Source of the DNA: Dryocosmus kuriphilus
Taxonomy: Eukaryota; Arthropoda; Insecta; Hymenoptera; Cynipidae
Direction of reading: 5' to 3'
DNA length: 64,000 bases
Assembly (NCBI GenBank): GCA_038277395.1
Contig: CM076197.1
Coordinates: 76,369,951 to 76,433,950, forward strand
Part shown: in pieces, positions 1 to 11,889 of the stretch
How positions within the stretch are numbered: the stretch's first letter is position 1
Layout: the number at the start of each line of letters is the position of its first letter
Notes under the pieces: model-generated
Told to the model about the DNA's origin: nothing
Database searches by the model: none
Seen by the model: the letters and a program-made list of their open reading frames with translations, nothing else
Position numbers and translations under genes: made by a program

Positions 1-2
1 AT

Positions 3-362
3 ATCAATGGACTGGACCTTTATGATGAGTTGAAACAATTTCAGCATATAAGACCTGACGAAATCAAGCAACCGTTAAAAGTTCTCCAATTTATCGTAGA
101 AAGAAATTTGATGAGTCTGTTTCCAAATATTTGGGTTTCTCTTCGAATTTTATTAACTATGCCTGTGACTGTTGCTAGTGGAGAACGAAGTTTCTCAAAA
201 TTGAAGCTAATCAAAACTTACCTGAGGTCAACTTTGTCTCAGGAAAAACTAAATTCTTTGTCACTGCTGTCGATTGAGAATGAAATAGCTAATGAGATTG
301 ATTTTGGCAAGACAATGGAGCAATTTGCTCAAGCCAAAGCACGTAAAGTGAATTTCATTTAA
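3..362 (+). CDS. hAT transposase, C-terminal fragment (ZMYM1-like dimerisation domain)
   Basis: The frame is open from the window edge, so this is a 5'-truncated gene of about 119 visible codons. The motif MPVTVASGERSFSKLKLIK followed by TYLRSTLSQEKLNSLSLLSI is the hallmark hAT C-terminal dimerisation segment, here of the zinc-finger-MYM-like type common in insects. This region holds transposase subunits together. The catalytic DDE core and BED finger would lie upstream, outside the window. The frame is intact to its TAA stop at 360-362, followed by AT-rich 3' sequence and the element terminus. Whether the full protein is intact cannot be judged. Confidence 0.85.
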   Translation: MNGLDLYDELKQFQHIRPDEIKQPLKVLQFIVERNLMSLFPNIWVSLRILLTMPVTVASGERSFSKLKLIKTYLRSTLSQEKLNSLSLLSIENEIANEIDFGKTMEQFAQAKARKVNFI

Positions 363-600
363 TTAGTTAAAATTTAATTCACTATGTATTTTGAACGACG
401 ACTTCTATGTATAAATAGAATAATATAATATTACTTCATTTGTTAGGAAAAGAATGTATTAGGTATGTAATTGAATCTAAATATTGATGTTAATGAGATT
501 TAGTAATAAATCATTTTGACTTATTAATTATTACAAATTTTACTATCAATTTTTAAATATAAAATTATATCTTTTCTTTAAAAAAATATGTGAACATGAT

Positions 601-620
601 GGGGGGGGGGGGGGGGGGGG
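601..620. repeat. poly-G homopolymer, 20 nt
   Basis: Uninterrupted run of 20 G just inside the hAT 3' terminal repeat. Similar runs occur at 14178-14193 and 14229-14243. Length is unreliable in most assemblies. Confidence 0.95.
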
Positions 621-664
621 TTTCAAATTCGCTCCGGGCGTGATTTTGTCTAAAGCCTGCCCTG

Positions 665-2314
665 AGACCCGCTCCTATGAGCATCCGTAGGTTGTAGTTA
701 ATCATGTGTTTATGACGAGGATGGTAAAATACCAGAACGCGCCCGCTTGAGGGTTAACGTTTACTTTTCACGTGCTGACCATATCCAAATCAAGAATCAT
801 TAAGAACCCCAACACTGAAATGATGCATACTTCCGCGAAAATCACAATTATTCACTCCTCCTAAGCGTTAAAAAAAGAATATTCCACTTCCCCTGGATTA
901 CTAACGTCATGTTACCCCCTCTTTTAATTAACCATAGGCCGATTCGCCGTGTAAATAAAAAAAGGGATTGTTAAACATTTTATGGCAAATATAAGGAAAT
1001 GAGACTTTTCATGAGTTTTTCAATCAGTCTTCATTCACAAAGAAACTGTTTTGTTTCTAAATTCAAGTTATTACCTGGCTGTAATAATGAAAACGCATGT
1101 AATATATTCAACATTCGTTATAAAAAAACTTCTTATGCTATTACCGACATTTTCACTCCAGTTTTCATAATTTTTTATGATGCCTTCAATAAGTCGCCCT
1201 CTATCACAAAACAAGCTTGGAACCTAATCATAAATGCGTAATAAAAAAATTATGTAAGCAAGTATTACCAACTATGAATAAAATTCAAACGCTAATTCTT
1301 ATTTACTTCGAAATAACTTATAAAAAACTAGAACAAACAGCTCATAACTGATCGCCCAAAGCACTCTTGGAGCCCTGGGCGTCTACAGCGCCCTCCCGCT
1401 ACAGGGGAAGTAATTAAAATTGCGTGTACGTCGAAACAACGTATGGTTAGTAATCCAGGGTAATGTCAAGACGAATAAAATTACAATCAATTTTTCGCCT
1501 CACATGCTCACCCCATAGCCCGGTGGTATCGATCGCTTCTGGAAATATCTAGAAATAAGGGAAATTTTCAAAACGGCCATGAAAAAAACAACTGTCTTAG
1601 AAAAAGGCCTGATGATACTGAAAATCAGAAAAATCGAATTTCGTAACACGTCTCCGAAAAAAAAAACGAAAAACAGCTTTCAAACTTCATCAAGCACAGC
1701 ACAGGGGGTACACGAGACCCCGAGAGGATAAAATGAGTCTTGTGAAAAGTAAGAAGAAACTGCCATAATCGTGGGAAAACGCCCAACATGAAATTCGACC
1801 TAGAATTTGTAGGCATAATCGGCAAATTTAATACATCCCTACTCCGGAAAAACCCCAACCAAGAAACGATTGCTAAACTTTTATTATTTCTTCTTACGCG
1901 AAATCGAAAATGTAATAAAACACGTAAACTTACTTTCGGGGACCCTCTCTGAGAACAATGTCCTTTCTTCCTCAGGTCTTTTTACACACTGGTGGGCTGG
2001 TGGCTTCGCGACTCGCTGGGTTTCTATAAGCTTCTACGGGTCCACATCATCGTGAGCATGGGACGCGGCGCAGAAACCAGTTTTTCAATACTGCACATAC
2101 AACGCTTAAAAGCTTGGAGGAAGTGGTGGAAAACGGCAGCAACGACAACAGGAGCGCAGCTACGGCTTTGGAAATTCGAAATGATTGTGAATTTTCGCAT
2201 TTAAGCTGTCGTCAGTCAAAAATAAAATGAGACTAAAGTTAGTGATGTTACCGGTGAGAGAGCGATCAACAGTGGTTAACTATTTTCAAAATTAATATAA
2301 AGATACTTAGAGTG
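665..2314. other. intergenic, no recognised gene
   Basis: About 1.65 kb of mixed composition. Short reading frames here (for example 999-1241 plus and 1625-1858 minus) show no recognisable motif, no splice context and no low-stop codon bias. It may be decayed transposon sequence, but I could not assign it. Confidence 0.5.
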
Positions 2315-2356
2315 AACATATTTTGAATTTAAATAAATTTAATTTAATTTGAGTAC

Positions 2357-2404
2357 GGGAAATAGCTTGCCTATTTCATATTCAATTGACAAAAGCTATT
2401 TCCC
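2357..2404. repeat. 48-bp subterminal palindrome, copy 1
   Basis: GGGAAATAGCTT at one end and AAGCTATTTCCC at the other form a perfect 12-bp stem around a 24-nt loop. The unit is repeated at 2456-2503 and, in the opposite arm, at 3737-3784 and 3836-3883. Spacing between the paired copies is about 99 bp in both arms. Confidence 0.85.
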
Positions 2405-2455
2405 ACATATTTATACCTTATTTTATGTTATATTATATATTTTTAATTTAGGTTC

Positions 2456-2503
2456 GGGAAATAGCTTGCTTATTCCAGATTCAGTTGAGAAAAGCTATTT
2501 CCC
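2456..2503. repeat. 48-bp subterminal palindrome, copy 2
   Basis: Same GGGAAATAGCTT / AAGCTATTTCCC stem as at 2357. Repeated subterminal palindromes of this kind are often transposase-binding sites, which is an inference here. Confidence 0.85.
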
Positions 2504-3736
2504 ACATTTTTTAAACACGCCAGCGTAGCTAAGAATTTTTAAAGTTTCACGCTGCCAGTCCTAAGTCTGGAAAAAGTGTGATGGGAAGGGTGGGAGTGAT
2601 AGGCTCAGTTAAACGCTACACTCTGGCTACACTTACATGTTCGAGGAGGGGGTAGAGAAGAAGGAAAGGAACGCAGGGGCGAAGTGTCATGAGTGAAGGA
2701 GACCCTTGTGCTCACGGGCGGTCTTCTGACCGTGGGGACTAAATTTAACGGCACCGTTTGGGACTTAATGAGGATAAAATATGAAACCTATTCACAACAA
2801 AATTGTTCAGATATGCATTTTGCTTAGAAAAAACTATTATACAATCCTAAACTATTATACTATTATACAATCTTTCAAAATAATGAAAAAGTCTTCTTTT
2901 TATCTTTCTACTTGACTACCTCGCCTGGCTTTAGATTCTATTTTTATTTCAATAACAAAAATTTTCTTAACTTACGAACAATGATCATTCTTGTGCTTTT
3001 TATAATCTCTCCTTATACTGCAGGAATAAAATGAATGATTTTTACTTTTTTAAAAGTAATTTTTGTTGTGTTCCATCCTGAAATATGAGTATTAGCGTTA
3101 CCGTTAACTAATTAGAAATACTTTTCAGTGGGTTAGAGTAAGATCGAAAATTTTTTATAATGTTTCAAAACAAGTTATAAAAAAAATTCATTTTTCCGCG
3201 ATTCGCAATAATTGGCTTTTTTAAGATCATAATTTTCGTATGAAATATGACATTTTAATGTGCGATTATAATTTCTTAAGAATCTGTTTTTTAGTAATTA
3301 TTTAAACAATTTTATTAAACAAATGCACATTTCGAAAATTTTTTCATAAATGTGCTTCATTTTTTCATTATGGCATAAATTTATAATATAAACATTACTT
3401 GTATAATAGTTTTTCTAAGCAAAATGCATATCTGAACAATTTTGTCCTGAATCTTCATATTTTATCCCCATTAAGTCCCAAACGGTGCAGTTATGTTCAG
3501 TCCCGCGGTCAGAAGACCACCCTTGAGTACAAGGGTCTCCTTCACTCATGACACTTCGCCCCTGCGTTCCTTTCCTTCTTCTCTACCCCCTCCATGAACA
3601 TGTAAGTGTAGCCAGAGTGTAGCGTTTAACTGAGTCTATCACCCCCCACTTTCCTATCAGACTTTTTCCACACTTAGGACTGGCAGCGTGAAGCTTTAAA
3701 AATTCCTAGCTACGCTGGCGTGTTTAAAAAAAATGT

Positions 3737-3784
3737 GGGAAATAGCTTTGCTCAACTGAATCTGGAATAAGCAAGCTATTTCCC
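3737..3784. repeat. 48-bp subterminal palindrome, copy 3 (right arm)
   Basis: Right-arm counterpart of the copy at 2456-2503, same stem with small loop changes. Confidence 0.85.
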
Positions 3785-3835
3785 GAACTTAAATTAAAAA
3801 TATATAATATAACATAAAATAAGGTATAAATATGT

Positions 3836-3883
3836 GGGAAATAGCTTTTGTCAACTGAATCTGAAATAAACAAGCTATTTCCC
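3836..3883. repeat. 48-bp subterminal palindrome, copy 4 (right arm)
   Basis: Right-arm counterpart of the copy at 2357-2404, same stem. Confidence 0.85.
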
Positions 3884-3910
3884 GTACTTAAATTAAATTT
3901 ATTTAAATTC

Positions 3911-4274
3911 AAAATATGTTTGAAACAGATTATTCGAAATAAAAAATTATATTAACCGAATATTTATTAACGTGTATAGCAAAAATTATTAACAAATTCC
4001 AAAATTAGTCACTTTCACTCAAAAAACAAATTTTCGACTTAACCATCTTCCAGATAACCGAAAAGTAACATTTTAATAACAAATAATGACAATATGATAA
4101 TAATTACTGTTATTGTATAAACATTTTCTAAACAAATCTCCAGTTTTTTCAGACGTTGAATGACTAAACCATGTTGTGGTAAAATCACTTGGTTTATAAT
4201 TTTTTTTATAAACAATAAGAAATATTAAGTTAATACAATTTTTTATATAAAATAATCTGTTTCAAACATATTTT
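3911..4274. repeat. second inverted-repeat module sharing a terminus with the first
   Basis: A perfect 24-bp inverted repeat brackets this interval: AAAATATGTTTGAAACAGAT... at 3911-3934 and its reverse complement at 4251-4274. The first 10 bp are also the right end of the preceding foldback element, so the two modules overlap. The interior is AT-rich without coding potential. Confidence 0.65.
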
Positions 4275-4419
4275 GCGTCCTTCTACGCCCTCTTTCCTTC
4301 CCTCGTCTAAGGAAAGTGGAAGGGATGGGACTGAACTCTGCTTCCTTGGCGACCCCCCGTTGATCCTTACGACCACCGCGGGACAAACTGACCACGGGAC
4401 TGAACTTACTTGCAACCGT

Positions 4420-5870
4420 CCCAAATGTCGTCAATTTTCACTAAACTTTCATCCAGTTTTTTTTATATTATTTGTATTAAAAATTTTTTTTTTTAATTTC
4501 TTACTTTAAAAAAAAATATGGTATCATAATTTGTCTAACATTAATGCTTAAAAAGTTATAAACAATTTTTTGCAAAAAATGCAATTTTTTCGACTAAAAA
4601 AATATCTTTGATCTAAACTTTATATACTAAACCGGTAATATAAACATTCTTTTATGGATAGAAAAGTCTTTTCAAGTCATAAACTAGAAGATAGGTGAGA
4701 TCAGGAATAAAAAATTCAAGATGGCGGTCCACAAAATGGCGTCCGAAATAAAAATTTTTTTGATAAATTTCAGGACGTTGTAGCTTGAAAAGTGTGAGCT
4801 ACTTGAAAAAATGCTAAGACTGAAAATTTCTTAGAATTCATTGAGAAATAAACTGAATTTTTCAGATCTTTTTGGTGACATTTTGAAAAATTAGTTATTT
4901 AAATTTTTTGAAAATTTAAAAAAATTCAGGAAAATTTCTGAAAAAATTCTAACATATTCTCCAATAAATTCTAAGCATTCTTTATTCTTGGCAATTTATC
5001 CCCAAAGTTGATCGTTTTCAAAGGAAAAAAAATCCTAAACTTTCTAAATGGTGTATTCCAGAAGTGTATATAAAAATTCTGAATGTATGTATATCCATTA
5101 TGAAAAAAAAGAATTTTCGTAAATTCCGTTTGCCGTTAATCAATATCACCGTTGCCCAATCCTAACCGCGTGGAGATGCAATTATAAGGACCTTGTTATT
5201 TTTGTTTTTTTGTTTTTTTGTTAACATACATTCAGAATTTTGATATACATTTCTGGAATACATCATTTAAAAAGGTTAGGATTTTTTCCTTCGAAAACGA
5301 TCAACTCTTCGAAAAAACTTGAAAGAACAAAGAACAAAGAATGCTTAAGAGTTATCAAAGAATATGCTAGAATTTTTTGAGAAATTTTCGTGAATTTTTT
5401 TTAATTTTCAAAAAATTTAAATGACAGTTTTTTAAAAATATCATCAAAAAAATCTGAAAAAATTCCAGAAAGAGCTCAAACTTTTTAAGCTATAGCTCCT
5501 GAGGTTTATCAAAAAAAAATTTACTTCGGACGCCATTTTGGGGACCACCACGTTGAATTTTTTATTCCAGGCCCCACCTATCTTTAAGCTTATGACTCAA
5601 AAACACTTTTCTATCCGCAAAAGAATGTGTATATTACCGGTTTCATATAAAAATTTTAGATCAAAAATATTTTTTTAGTCGAAAAAATTGCATTTTTTTG
5701 TAAAGAATTGTTCATATCTTTTTAAGAATGAATGTTAGACAAATTCTGATACAATATTTTGAAAGGGCATAATATTTTACGTGGGATATCATGTTTCCGG
5801 ATTTTCTTTTAATACAAATAATATGAAAAAAAAAACTGGATGAAAATTTAGTGAAAAACTGACATTTGGG
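4420..5870. mobile_element. foldback element with about 670-bp arms and 130-bp loop
   Basis: The left arm (4420-5090) is repeated as reverse complement at 5225-5870. Examples are CCAAATGTCG at 4421 with GACATTTGGG at 5861, the AAGATGGCGGTCC block near 4730 with its complement near 5530, and GAATGTATGT at 5081 with ACATACATTC at 5225. Arms differ by scattered substitutions and short indels. Weaker similarity continues outward to about 4390 and 5895. There is no transposase, so this is a non-autonomous palindromic element. A transcript would be almost entirely double-stranded. Confidence 0.8.
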
Positions 5871-6219
5871 ATTTAATGAGTTAAGCGGACTCAACTAGAA
5901 ATGTCTTTCCTAAGACTACTTACCCTGTCATATTTTTCATAAAGACAATAACTATTATCATATAAACAATTTTTATAAGCAAATGCACTTTATAATAGTT
6001 TTTCCATGAGAACGGTTAATTTTTTTGGTGAAATCAATTTGAAATGTGTTGCGAAAAACTCCATGCTGTTATATTTTTCCTAGTGAAGCAAACAGTTAAT
6101 TATATCAAAAATTTTTATAAGCAAATGGAGACTTTGATAACTTTTTACACCATTTCTTGATGAAAAAAGAGTGTTTTTGAAACAAACAATAGTTCAGTTA
6201 TTAACCCCAAGAAACGGTT

Positions 6220-6760
6220 TCAATAAAACAGTTGAACTTTTAACAAAAAAAAATGATTTTTCAGGCAGATGAATTTTCAACCAAATCATTTAATATACAA
6301 AAGAATGGTTACATTTTAAAGTAAAAAAGCTGGAGCATCAACCAAAAATGAAGCAGCTAAATTTAAAAAAGGAAGATTAACTTCGAACCAAAAATAGATG
6401 AATATTTAACCAAAAAAACATGATTTTGCAACAAAAGATGAATTATTAACAAAATTTTTGAATTCTACAAAGAAAACTTAAATTTCCACACAAAAAAAGA
6501 TGGATTCTTAACCAAAAAAAAGACCAATTTTTAACAAAATAGTTGAATTTTCAACCATAATAAATGAATTTTCCAACAAAAATATTATAGTTGACTTTAA
6601 AAAGAATGTTACCTTTCATACAAAAACTCTTCAATTATTGACCCAAAAAGTAAGGAATTTTCAATAAAACAGTTGAGTTTACGCAAAAAGGTAATTTTAA
6701 AGATCAAAATAATTAATTTTAAACTAAAAATGAATTTTAAACAAAACTGAGGCTTTTTTA
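6220..6760. repeat. degenerate short-period AT-rich repeat
   Basis: Repeated variants of a 25-35-bp phrase like GATGAATTTTCAACCAAAA and AACAAAATAGTTGAATTTTC run across this stretch with irregular spacing. It looks like an old minisatellite, and nothing in it is coding. Confidence 0.6.
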
Positions 6761-6903
6761 TGATACAAATACTTTTTATTCAATTAATTTCAGTGCAGGA
6801 AACAAAAAACTTTCTACTTACAGAGAGTAATTAAATAAAAATACACAATAATTTACTTTTCTAATAAACAAAAAACAATGTTGCTCACAGAGGAGTTCTG
6901 TAT

Positions 6904-6918
6904 TACTATCTATAAATT
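6904..6918. repeat. target-site duplication, LINE 3' side
   Basis: TACTATCTATAAATT, identical to 11890-11904. It directly abuts the AATC tail of the LINE. Confidence 0.85.
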
Positions 6919-7338
6919 GATTGATTCGTTTATTACTCTCCCTTACGGGTTTGAGGGCTCCGTTCCCTTTACATCCTTTACAATTTCACTTAACCACTAT
7001 GCCTTATGCTTATTTTAACCTACTGTCGCTCCATTATGTACAAGCTCTTAAATTCTTAAATACTAACTTATTGTCTATCATCTAATATCTAACAAGTGCG
7101 CGAGACCTTCCAGGGCTTCCGTGTCCTCTTACCATATTACTATTCAAGCTTTTCCAAGTCACGCAACAGTAATTTTCCTTAGATTTTGGTTTTGGCTTTC
7201 TCCTCCCCCATACATTCTCTCTTCCCTTTTATTTTCTAAACCCTTCACCCAGTTTTCCCCTTGTCCACAACCGCTCAGTATCCACCTAACTTTACCTACG
7301 ACGCTCTTTCCCCCTTCCTCTTCGCCTGTGCACCTCAC

Positions 7339-10235
7339 CTACACGTGCTCCCATGATTCCCTTTCATACCTACATACCCTGCACATTTTCATTTCTCCAC
7401 TCATCCAATATTTACATTCATTCATGCCTTCACCCATTCTGAAACATATCATCCTGGCCCACCTGCACTGCTTTTTCAATTTCCCTAAATATTCTGGAAC
7501 CCCTTTCATCTTGACGAATTTAGACCATTTATTATATTTTAATCCTATAATCTTTTCCCACCTCTTCTCTTCCTGTTTCTTACTCATTTCGCCTTCACTT
7601 TCCTGCCATTCCCTCCCCTCGTCACACATTCTCCATTCCCTTCTAACTTGCCATCTCTCTTCCTCCCATTTTGAATGTCCCGTGTTACCTCTCCTCTCTC
7701 TATTTATTAATTCCTGTCGGCACACTTGTGCTATTTTGCTACCCTTACCACTCTTAAGTTTCTCTTCGAAATTCCAGGCCCTTTTTCTCTGCCTTATCAC
7801 CAATTTCTCTCTCCCTGTTTCTTCTCTCAACATATAGCCCGGGCAGTTAAAGCTTACTCCCATAACCCATCTCAGAAATCTTTCTTGCATGTTTTCTACC
7901 TTCTTATACTCCTTCCAACCCCATATCTCCACTCCATAGCACATCACTGACCATACCAATGAGTCAAACAGCCATAATATCATCTTCCAGTCCTCTTTGA
8001 ATCTTCTTTTTCCAATCCCCCACACTTGACCCATCACCTTACTGGCACTTTCCATCCTGTTTTACACCTGAAGATCATTTCCACCACCCGCTTCGAACCA
8101 AAATCCTAAATAGCAAAATTCTTTCTACCATTTCCACCATTTCTCCATTTATCTTCCATCCATACTTTACTTCATTCTTTCTCTTTCTGAAACATATTAA
8201 TTTGGTCTTCGTCACATTAATTGTCAAGTCTTTCTCTCTCCCATACTCTTCGAATCCTTTCATTAGCAAGCTCATTCCATTTTCATTATCTGCTAGAACC
8301 ACCACATCGTCCGCATACGCTAGTGAGTATATTCTTTTATTTCCTAGAACTGTACCTCCTTTACCATTCTCTTCCATTTTCTCTTCTAGGTCTGCTAACA
8401 TTATCCTAAATAACAATGGACTTAGCAGGCACCCTTGCTTGAGACCCCTCCCTGTCTAAAACTCCTCCCCTTTCTGTTCCCCGATCCTCACCCTAGTCTT
8501 CGTCTCCGTAAAGACCTCTTTTATCCTCTCAATCAACTCGTCATCGACGAAAACTGTTTCCCATCCCCTTCCTGAATACTGTTTGATTGTGTGGAATACT
8601 TGCTTTGTCTTCTACCTGTTCTTCTAATCTCTTCCTCAGCACCTCCGCGTAAGTTTTATACGCTACTGGCATGAGAGTGATTCCTCTATAATCTTCCACT
8701 TTTCTACCCCTACCTTTCTTTAATAACGGAACTACCAAACCTGTTCTCCGCACCTTGGTCCATCCTTCCCCTCTCCATACTCTACTACATATTCCCGGAT
8801 CTGTTCTCTAACCCTTCTTCCTCCAAATTTTAACGCTTCATTCTCCATCCCATCCTCTCCTGTGGCCTTGTTTCTTTTTAACTTCTCAATTGCTTGATTC
8901 ACCTCCTCTCTGGTCACCTCATTCACACCTTCCATTCCTCTCTCCTTGCTCTTTCTGCCTTCCCCCTTCACTTTGCTATCCATGCCTCCTAGCAATTTCT
9001 TGAAGTATAACGTCCATTCCTCCATATTTATCTCTTCATTGATTCCTTTCCATCCACACCTCTCTCTATTGATCACCTCCCATTCTCTTCCTTCCTTTAT
9101 TGCTTTCTCTAGCTCCTCCATGTACCTCACCTTCACCTCCTGTCTTTTCACATCTAGTAATTTCTCGTGCTCCCGTTTTCTTTTATTATATTCCTTTCTG
9201 TATATCTCTCCTCTTCTCCAATTCTTTAACGATAATTTCATGCGTTCTTTACTCTCCGTACATTCCACGTCCCATCATCCTCTTTTCTCCCTTCTTTCCT
9301 CCTCACTTGGCCTAATTTCTTCCACTATCTTCTCTACCCTTTCCTTCATCTTACACAACATCGCATTCACTCCTACCCCCTCTTCAATCATAGTATTCTC
9401 TTCTTCCATCCTTTCCGTATATTCTCTTCTTTTATGAACTCCCTACTTGCCCATCCTTGTTTTCTTCCTTGTCACTCCCTCCTTCTTCCTTCCCTCTCTT
9501 CTCCCATTCCAACATTTCAACGCTGTAATTACCGGGAAGTGTTCTGACCCTATTTCGTTCCCTACTTCATTCTTTCCAACAGCCTCCTTATCCTTTCCCC
9601 TGCCAGAATATAGTTTATTACTGTTTCTCCTTTTCCTGCAAATGTAATCTCTCCTTCCTCATCCCCCTCCGAGTTCCCATTACAAATTAACCATCCCGTT
9701 TCTCCCAGAATTTCCAGCAGAGTCCTACCCTCCTGGTCCACCTGTTTATGTTTCGATTTTCTCCTGAAAGTCTGACTCTCTTCATCCCATATTTCCCCTC
9801 CCTGTTCTCCTGTCCAAGCATTCAGATCGCCTCCAATCAAAACCAATTTATCATCTTTTTTTCGCCACCCATTTCCTAATCACACTCCAACCTTATTCTT
9901 CTCCCCTTCTCCTGTAGATGCAAACTACCCTCAGCTTTCTTCTTCCTAGCTTCACCATTCCCGTCATTACACCATCTGTTTCCTCAAATCCCATTTCTAT
10001 TCTCTCTTCACCTACCAATTCCTTCCTTACTCCTGACACCATGCCCCTTTTTTTCTTTCCCTTTACCTTCTATTTCTTTGCCTCTTGCATCTTCCATATA
10101 TATCCCTTGGGTAACTTCCTCTTCACCCTCCTCCAATCCTTCTCATCTACGCAGGTTTCACTCCACATCACTACATCCCATTTCTTCACTTCTTCAAAGA
10201 GTCCTTCATCTTTATTCATTAGCCCTGATATATTC
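7339..10235 (-). pseudogene. LINE ORF2: AP-endonuclease and reverse transcriptase, broken
   Basis: ORF2 begins in the tail of ORF1 with FWNISGLMNKD and WDVVMWSETCV (endonuclease N-terminus, about 10230-10100). It continues through GGDLNAWTG and ETVINYILA (9846-9562, the GDxNA and SxIDY-type motifs). Then come KATGEDGMENEALK (about 8850), VVPLLKKGRGRKVEDYRGI (8730-8660) and the catalytic LAYADDVVVLAD (about 8330). The C-terminal domain runs 8055-7339. Endonuclease nicks the target and the RT primes from it. At least five frame changes or stops separate these blocks, so the copy is dead. The region lacks a CCHC knuckle that I could find. Confidence 0.85.
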
Positions 10236-11618
10236 CAAAACGCCTCCGCCTCCTTCTTCTTCTTTCCTTTTACCCTCTACTGTTTCCATTATCTCCTCCC
10301 TTCTACCACTAGCCTTTGTTTCTTCCCCTCGTCGCCATGTACCCTCCCTATACATTTCACACCATTTTTCTTTCTCTTCATCCCATATCCACACATTGCC
10401 GTTTACCCACATCCTGTCTTTCCCTAACCATACCGTGTTCCCTTTCGTTTTTTCACTCCATGCTCTCTGTTTCATCATCCACTTTCTTCTTCTTTCATTC
10501 CACGTCATATCCTCCTCTATCCCTTCTTCCCTCCCATTTAAAGCTTTCTTTTTTCTCATAATACTATCTTTTTCTTCCTCACTTCTCACTTTCACTATGT
10601 ACACACTCGATTTACCTTTATTCTTCCTTCCCACTCCATTTACATCTTCCACGTGCACTTTTGTCCCAATTTCCCCTAACAACCTTTCCACTTCTTCTCT
10701 TCCTGATTCGCTATTCACTTTCATTCCTCTAATCACTATATTTCTACTACGTTTCATCTTATCTTCTCTTTCCATTTTCCTTTCTAATTCTTTCAATCTT
10801 GATTTCATTCTCACATTTTCGAAGGCAACATTCTCATTCAATTCTTTTATTTTCTCTGCTCCTCTTTCCACTTCATCCACTTTATTTCTGTCCTCAGATT
10901 TACATTCTAGATTTCTCACTCTTTCTTCCAACTTTTCCATATCAAGTTTCCTCTCTTTCTCACTGATTCTTTGTCTTTTTCCCGATATCCTCCAACTGTT
11001 TCAAAACCTTATCCTTTTCGTGCCGCCACACCAGATCCCATTCTTCCCACTTTTCTCTAACTTTTCTCATTTCCTCCCAGAGCTCATCCCCTCTCTTTTG
11101 CATGGCATTCAGACTGCGGTTCGTTTCCTCTCTAAACCCTATAATGAGACTTTCCAGATTTTCTAGATCGACTTTCCCTTTTGCCTTATTCCTCTCCGGT
11201 GGAGACTTTTTCTTAAGCTTTTTCCTCAATTTCTCTCCTCCCTGTTGATTCCCCTCTTCTTCCCTTGATCTTTACTATCATCCGTCTTGTCCCTCTCATC
11301 ACTTTTATCCGTTAAAACCTCCCCCTGTCTCCACATGATAAAAAGTTGTCTCGATCCTAGTCTGCTAGATCTGGATCTACTAAGCAGCTCCCGATTTAAC
11401 GGTCTACCTCGAGTTCTTCTGTCGGCTAGTCCCCCTTCTTTCTCCCCCCTCACAAAGTTTCTCGGTGTAGTAAACTGCTTCTCTCCATCATCAGTACTAT
11501 CCCCGGCATCACCCTTTCCCCTCCCTGTTACGCCGGCCACAATAGGTTCATCATCACCGACGTTATCTACCTGCTGCTGCCCTCTACCGGCCCGCGTTGG
11601 GCTCCTCATTGTAAACAT
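10212..11618 (-). pseudogene. LINE ORF1: coiled-coil RNA-binding protein, broken
   Basis: Three consecutive minus-strand frames (11618-11226, 11229-10960, 10940-10212) together make one ORF1. The first is Ser/Arg/Gly-rich. The second and third are strongly charged with heptad-like Glu/Lys/Leu (for example LKELERKMEREDKMKRSRN), predicting a long coiled coil. The coil is followed by NIVIRGMKV, which matches the start of the RRM-like fold of L1-type ORF1 proteins. Such proteins trimerise and coat the element RNA. The joints at about 11228 and 10950 are frame changes, so no single protein is made as assembled. The stop at 10212 lies within the start of ORF2. Confidence 0.75.
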
Positions 11619-11889
11619 GCTGGTCTAACTTACCGATCTGCTGTCCCTTATCTCCTTCTCACTTTTCCGAACTCGTCAACTAACCTCTAAATTCTCACTT
11701 TCGACTTTCGTTTCAACACTTTTAACCTTACAAAACAACTCCTCCACACTACCACTCAACCCTTTCACTACACTCACCTCCCTTATCGCCTTTCAACTCA
11801 ATCGCACCTCCACACACGTCGCCAGAACCAAAAAAGATAGCACAGAATCAACACGCGTACTTTACCTTTCGGTACCTGAAACGGAAGCC
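11619..11889 (-). other. LINE 5' untranslated region
   Basis: The 270 bp between the start of ORF1 and the target duplication should hold the internal promoter. No reading frame or recognised motif is visible. Confidence 0.5.

Larger units (their letters stand above)
1..664 (+). mobile_element. hAT DNA transposon, 3' part (5' end outside window)
   Basis: The left part encodes the C-terminal dimerisation region of a hAT transposase, and the right end carries a hAT-like terminal repeat. Read on the minus strand the terminus begins CAGGGCAGGCTTTAGAC, matching the CAGGG/CAGTG start usual for hAT, and ends at 664. An 8-bp target duplication is expected just outside (665-672), but its partner lies before the window. 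A 20-G run sits just inside the terminal repeat. The gene and terminus are seen directly; the boundary is inferred. Confidence 0.75.
2315..3920. mobile_element. foldback element with about 570-bp inverted arms
   Basis: The sequence from 2315 reappears as reverse complement ending at 3920. Matching anchors include AACATATTTTGAATTT at the left end with its complement at the right end, the block around 2520-2760 with its complement around 3480-3730, and AACAAAATTGTTCAGATA at 2797 with its complement near 3440. The loop (about 2880-3400) is AT-rich with no coding potential. A transcript would fold into a very long hairpin. No clear target duplication or transposase was found, so the superfamily is unknown. 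It is likely non-autonomous. Confidence 0.8.
6919..11889 (-). mobile_element. full-length non-LTR retrotransposon (LINE), frame-broken
   Basis: A 4.97-kb element on the minus strand carries coiled-coil ORF1, then an ORF2 with AP-type endonuclease and reverse transcriptase. It is bracketed by a perfect 15-bp direct repeat, TACTATCTATAAATT, at 6904-6918 and 11890-11904, which I read as the target-site duplication of one insertion. The 3' end is not poly(A) but a short AATC-type tandem tail (ATTGATTGATT on the plus strand). Both ORFs are broken by frameshifts and stops. The L1-like ORF1, AP-endonuclease and pyrimidine-rich plus strand are clear; the clade is not resolved. Confidence 0.88.

Noticed and set aside
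7121..7837. 238-codon plus-strand frame rich in Ser, Leu and Pro
   Set aside because: It is the antisense shadow of the LINE ORF2 C-terminal domain; the pyrimidine-rich plus strand lacks stops for compositional reasons.
10078..11166. 362-codon plus-strand frame
   Set aside because: Antisense shadow of LINE ORF1, whose coiled-coil codons (GAA, AAG, GAG) read as Phe, Leu and Ser on the other strand.
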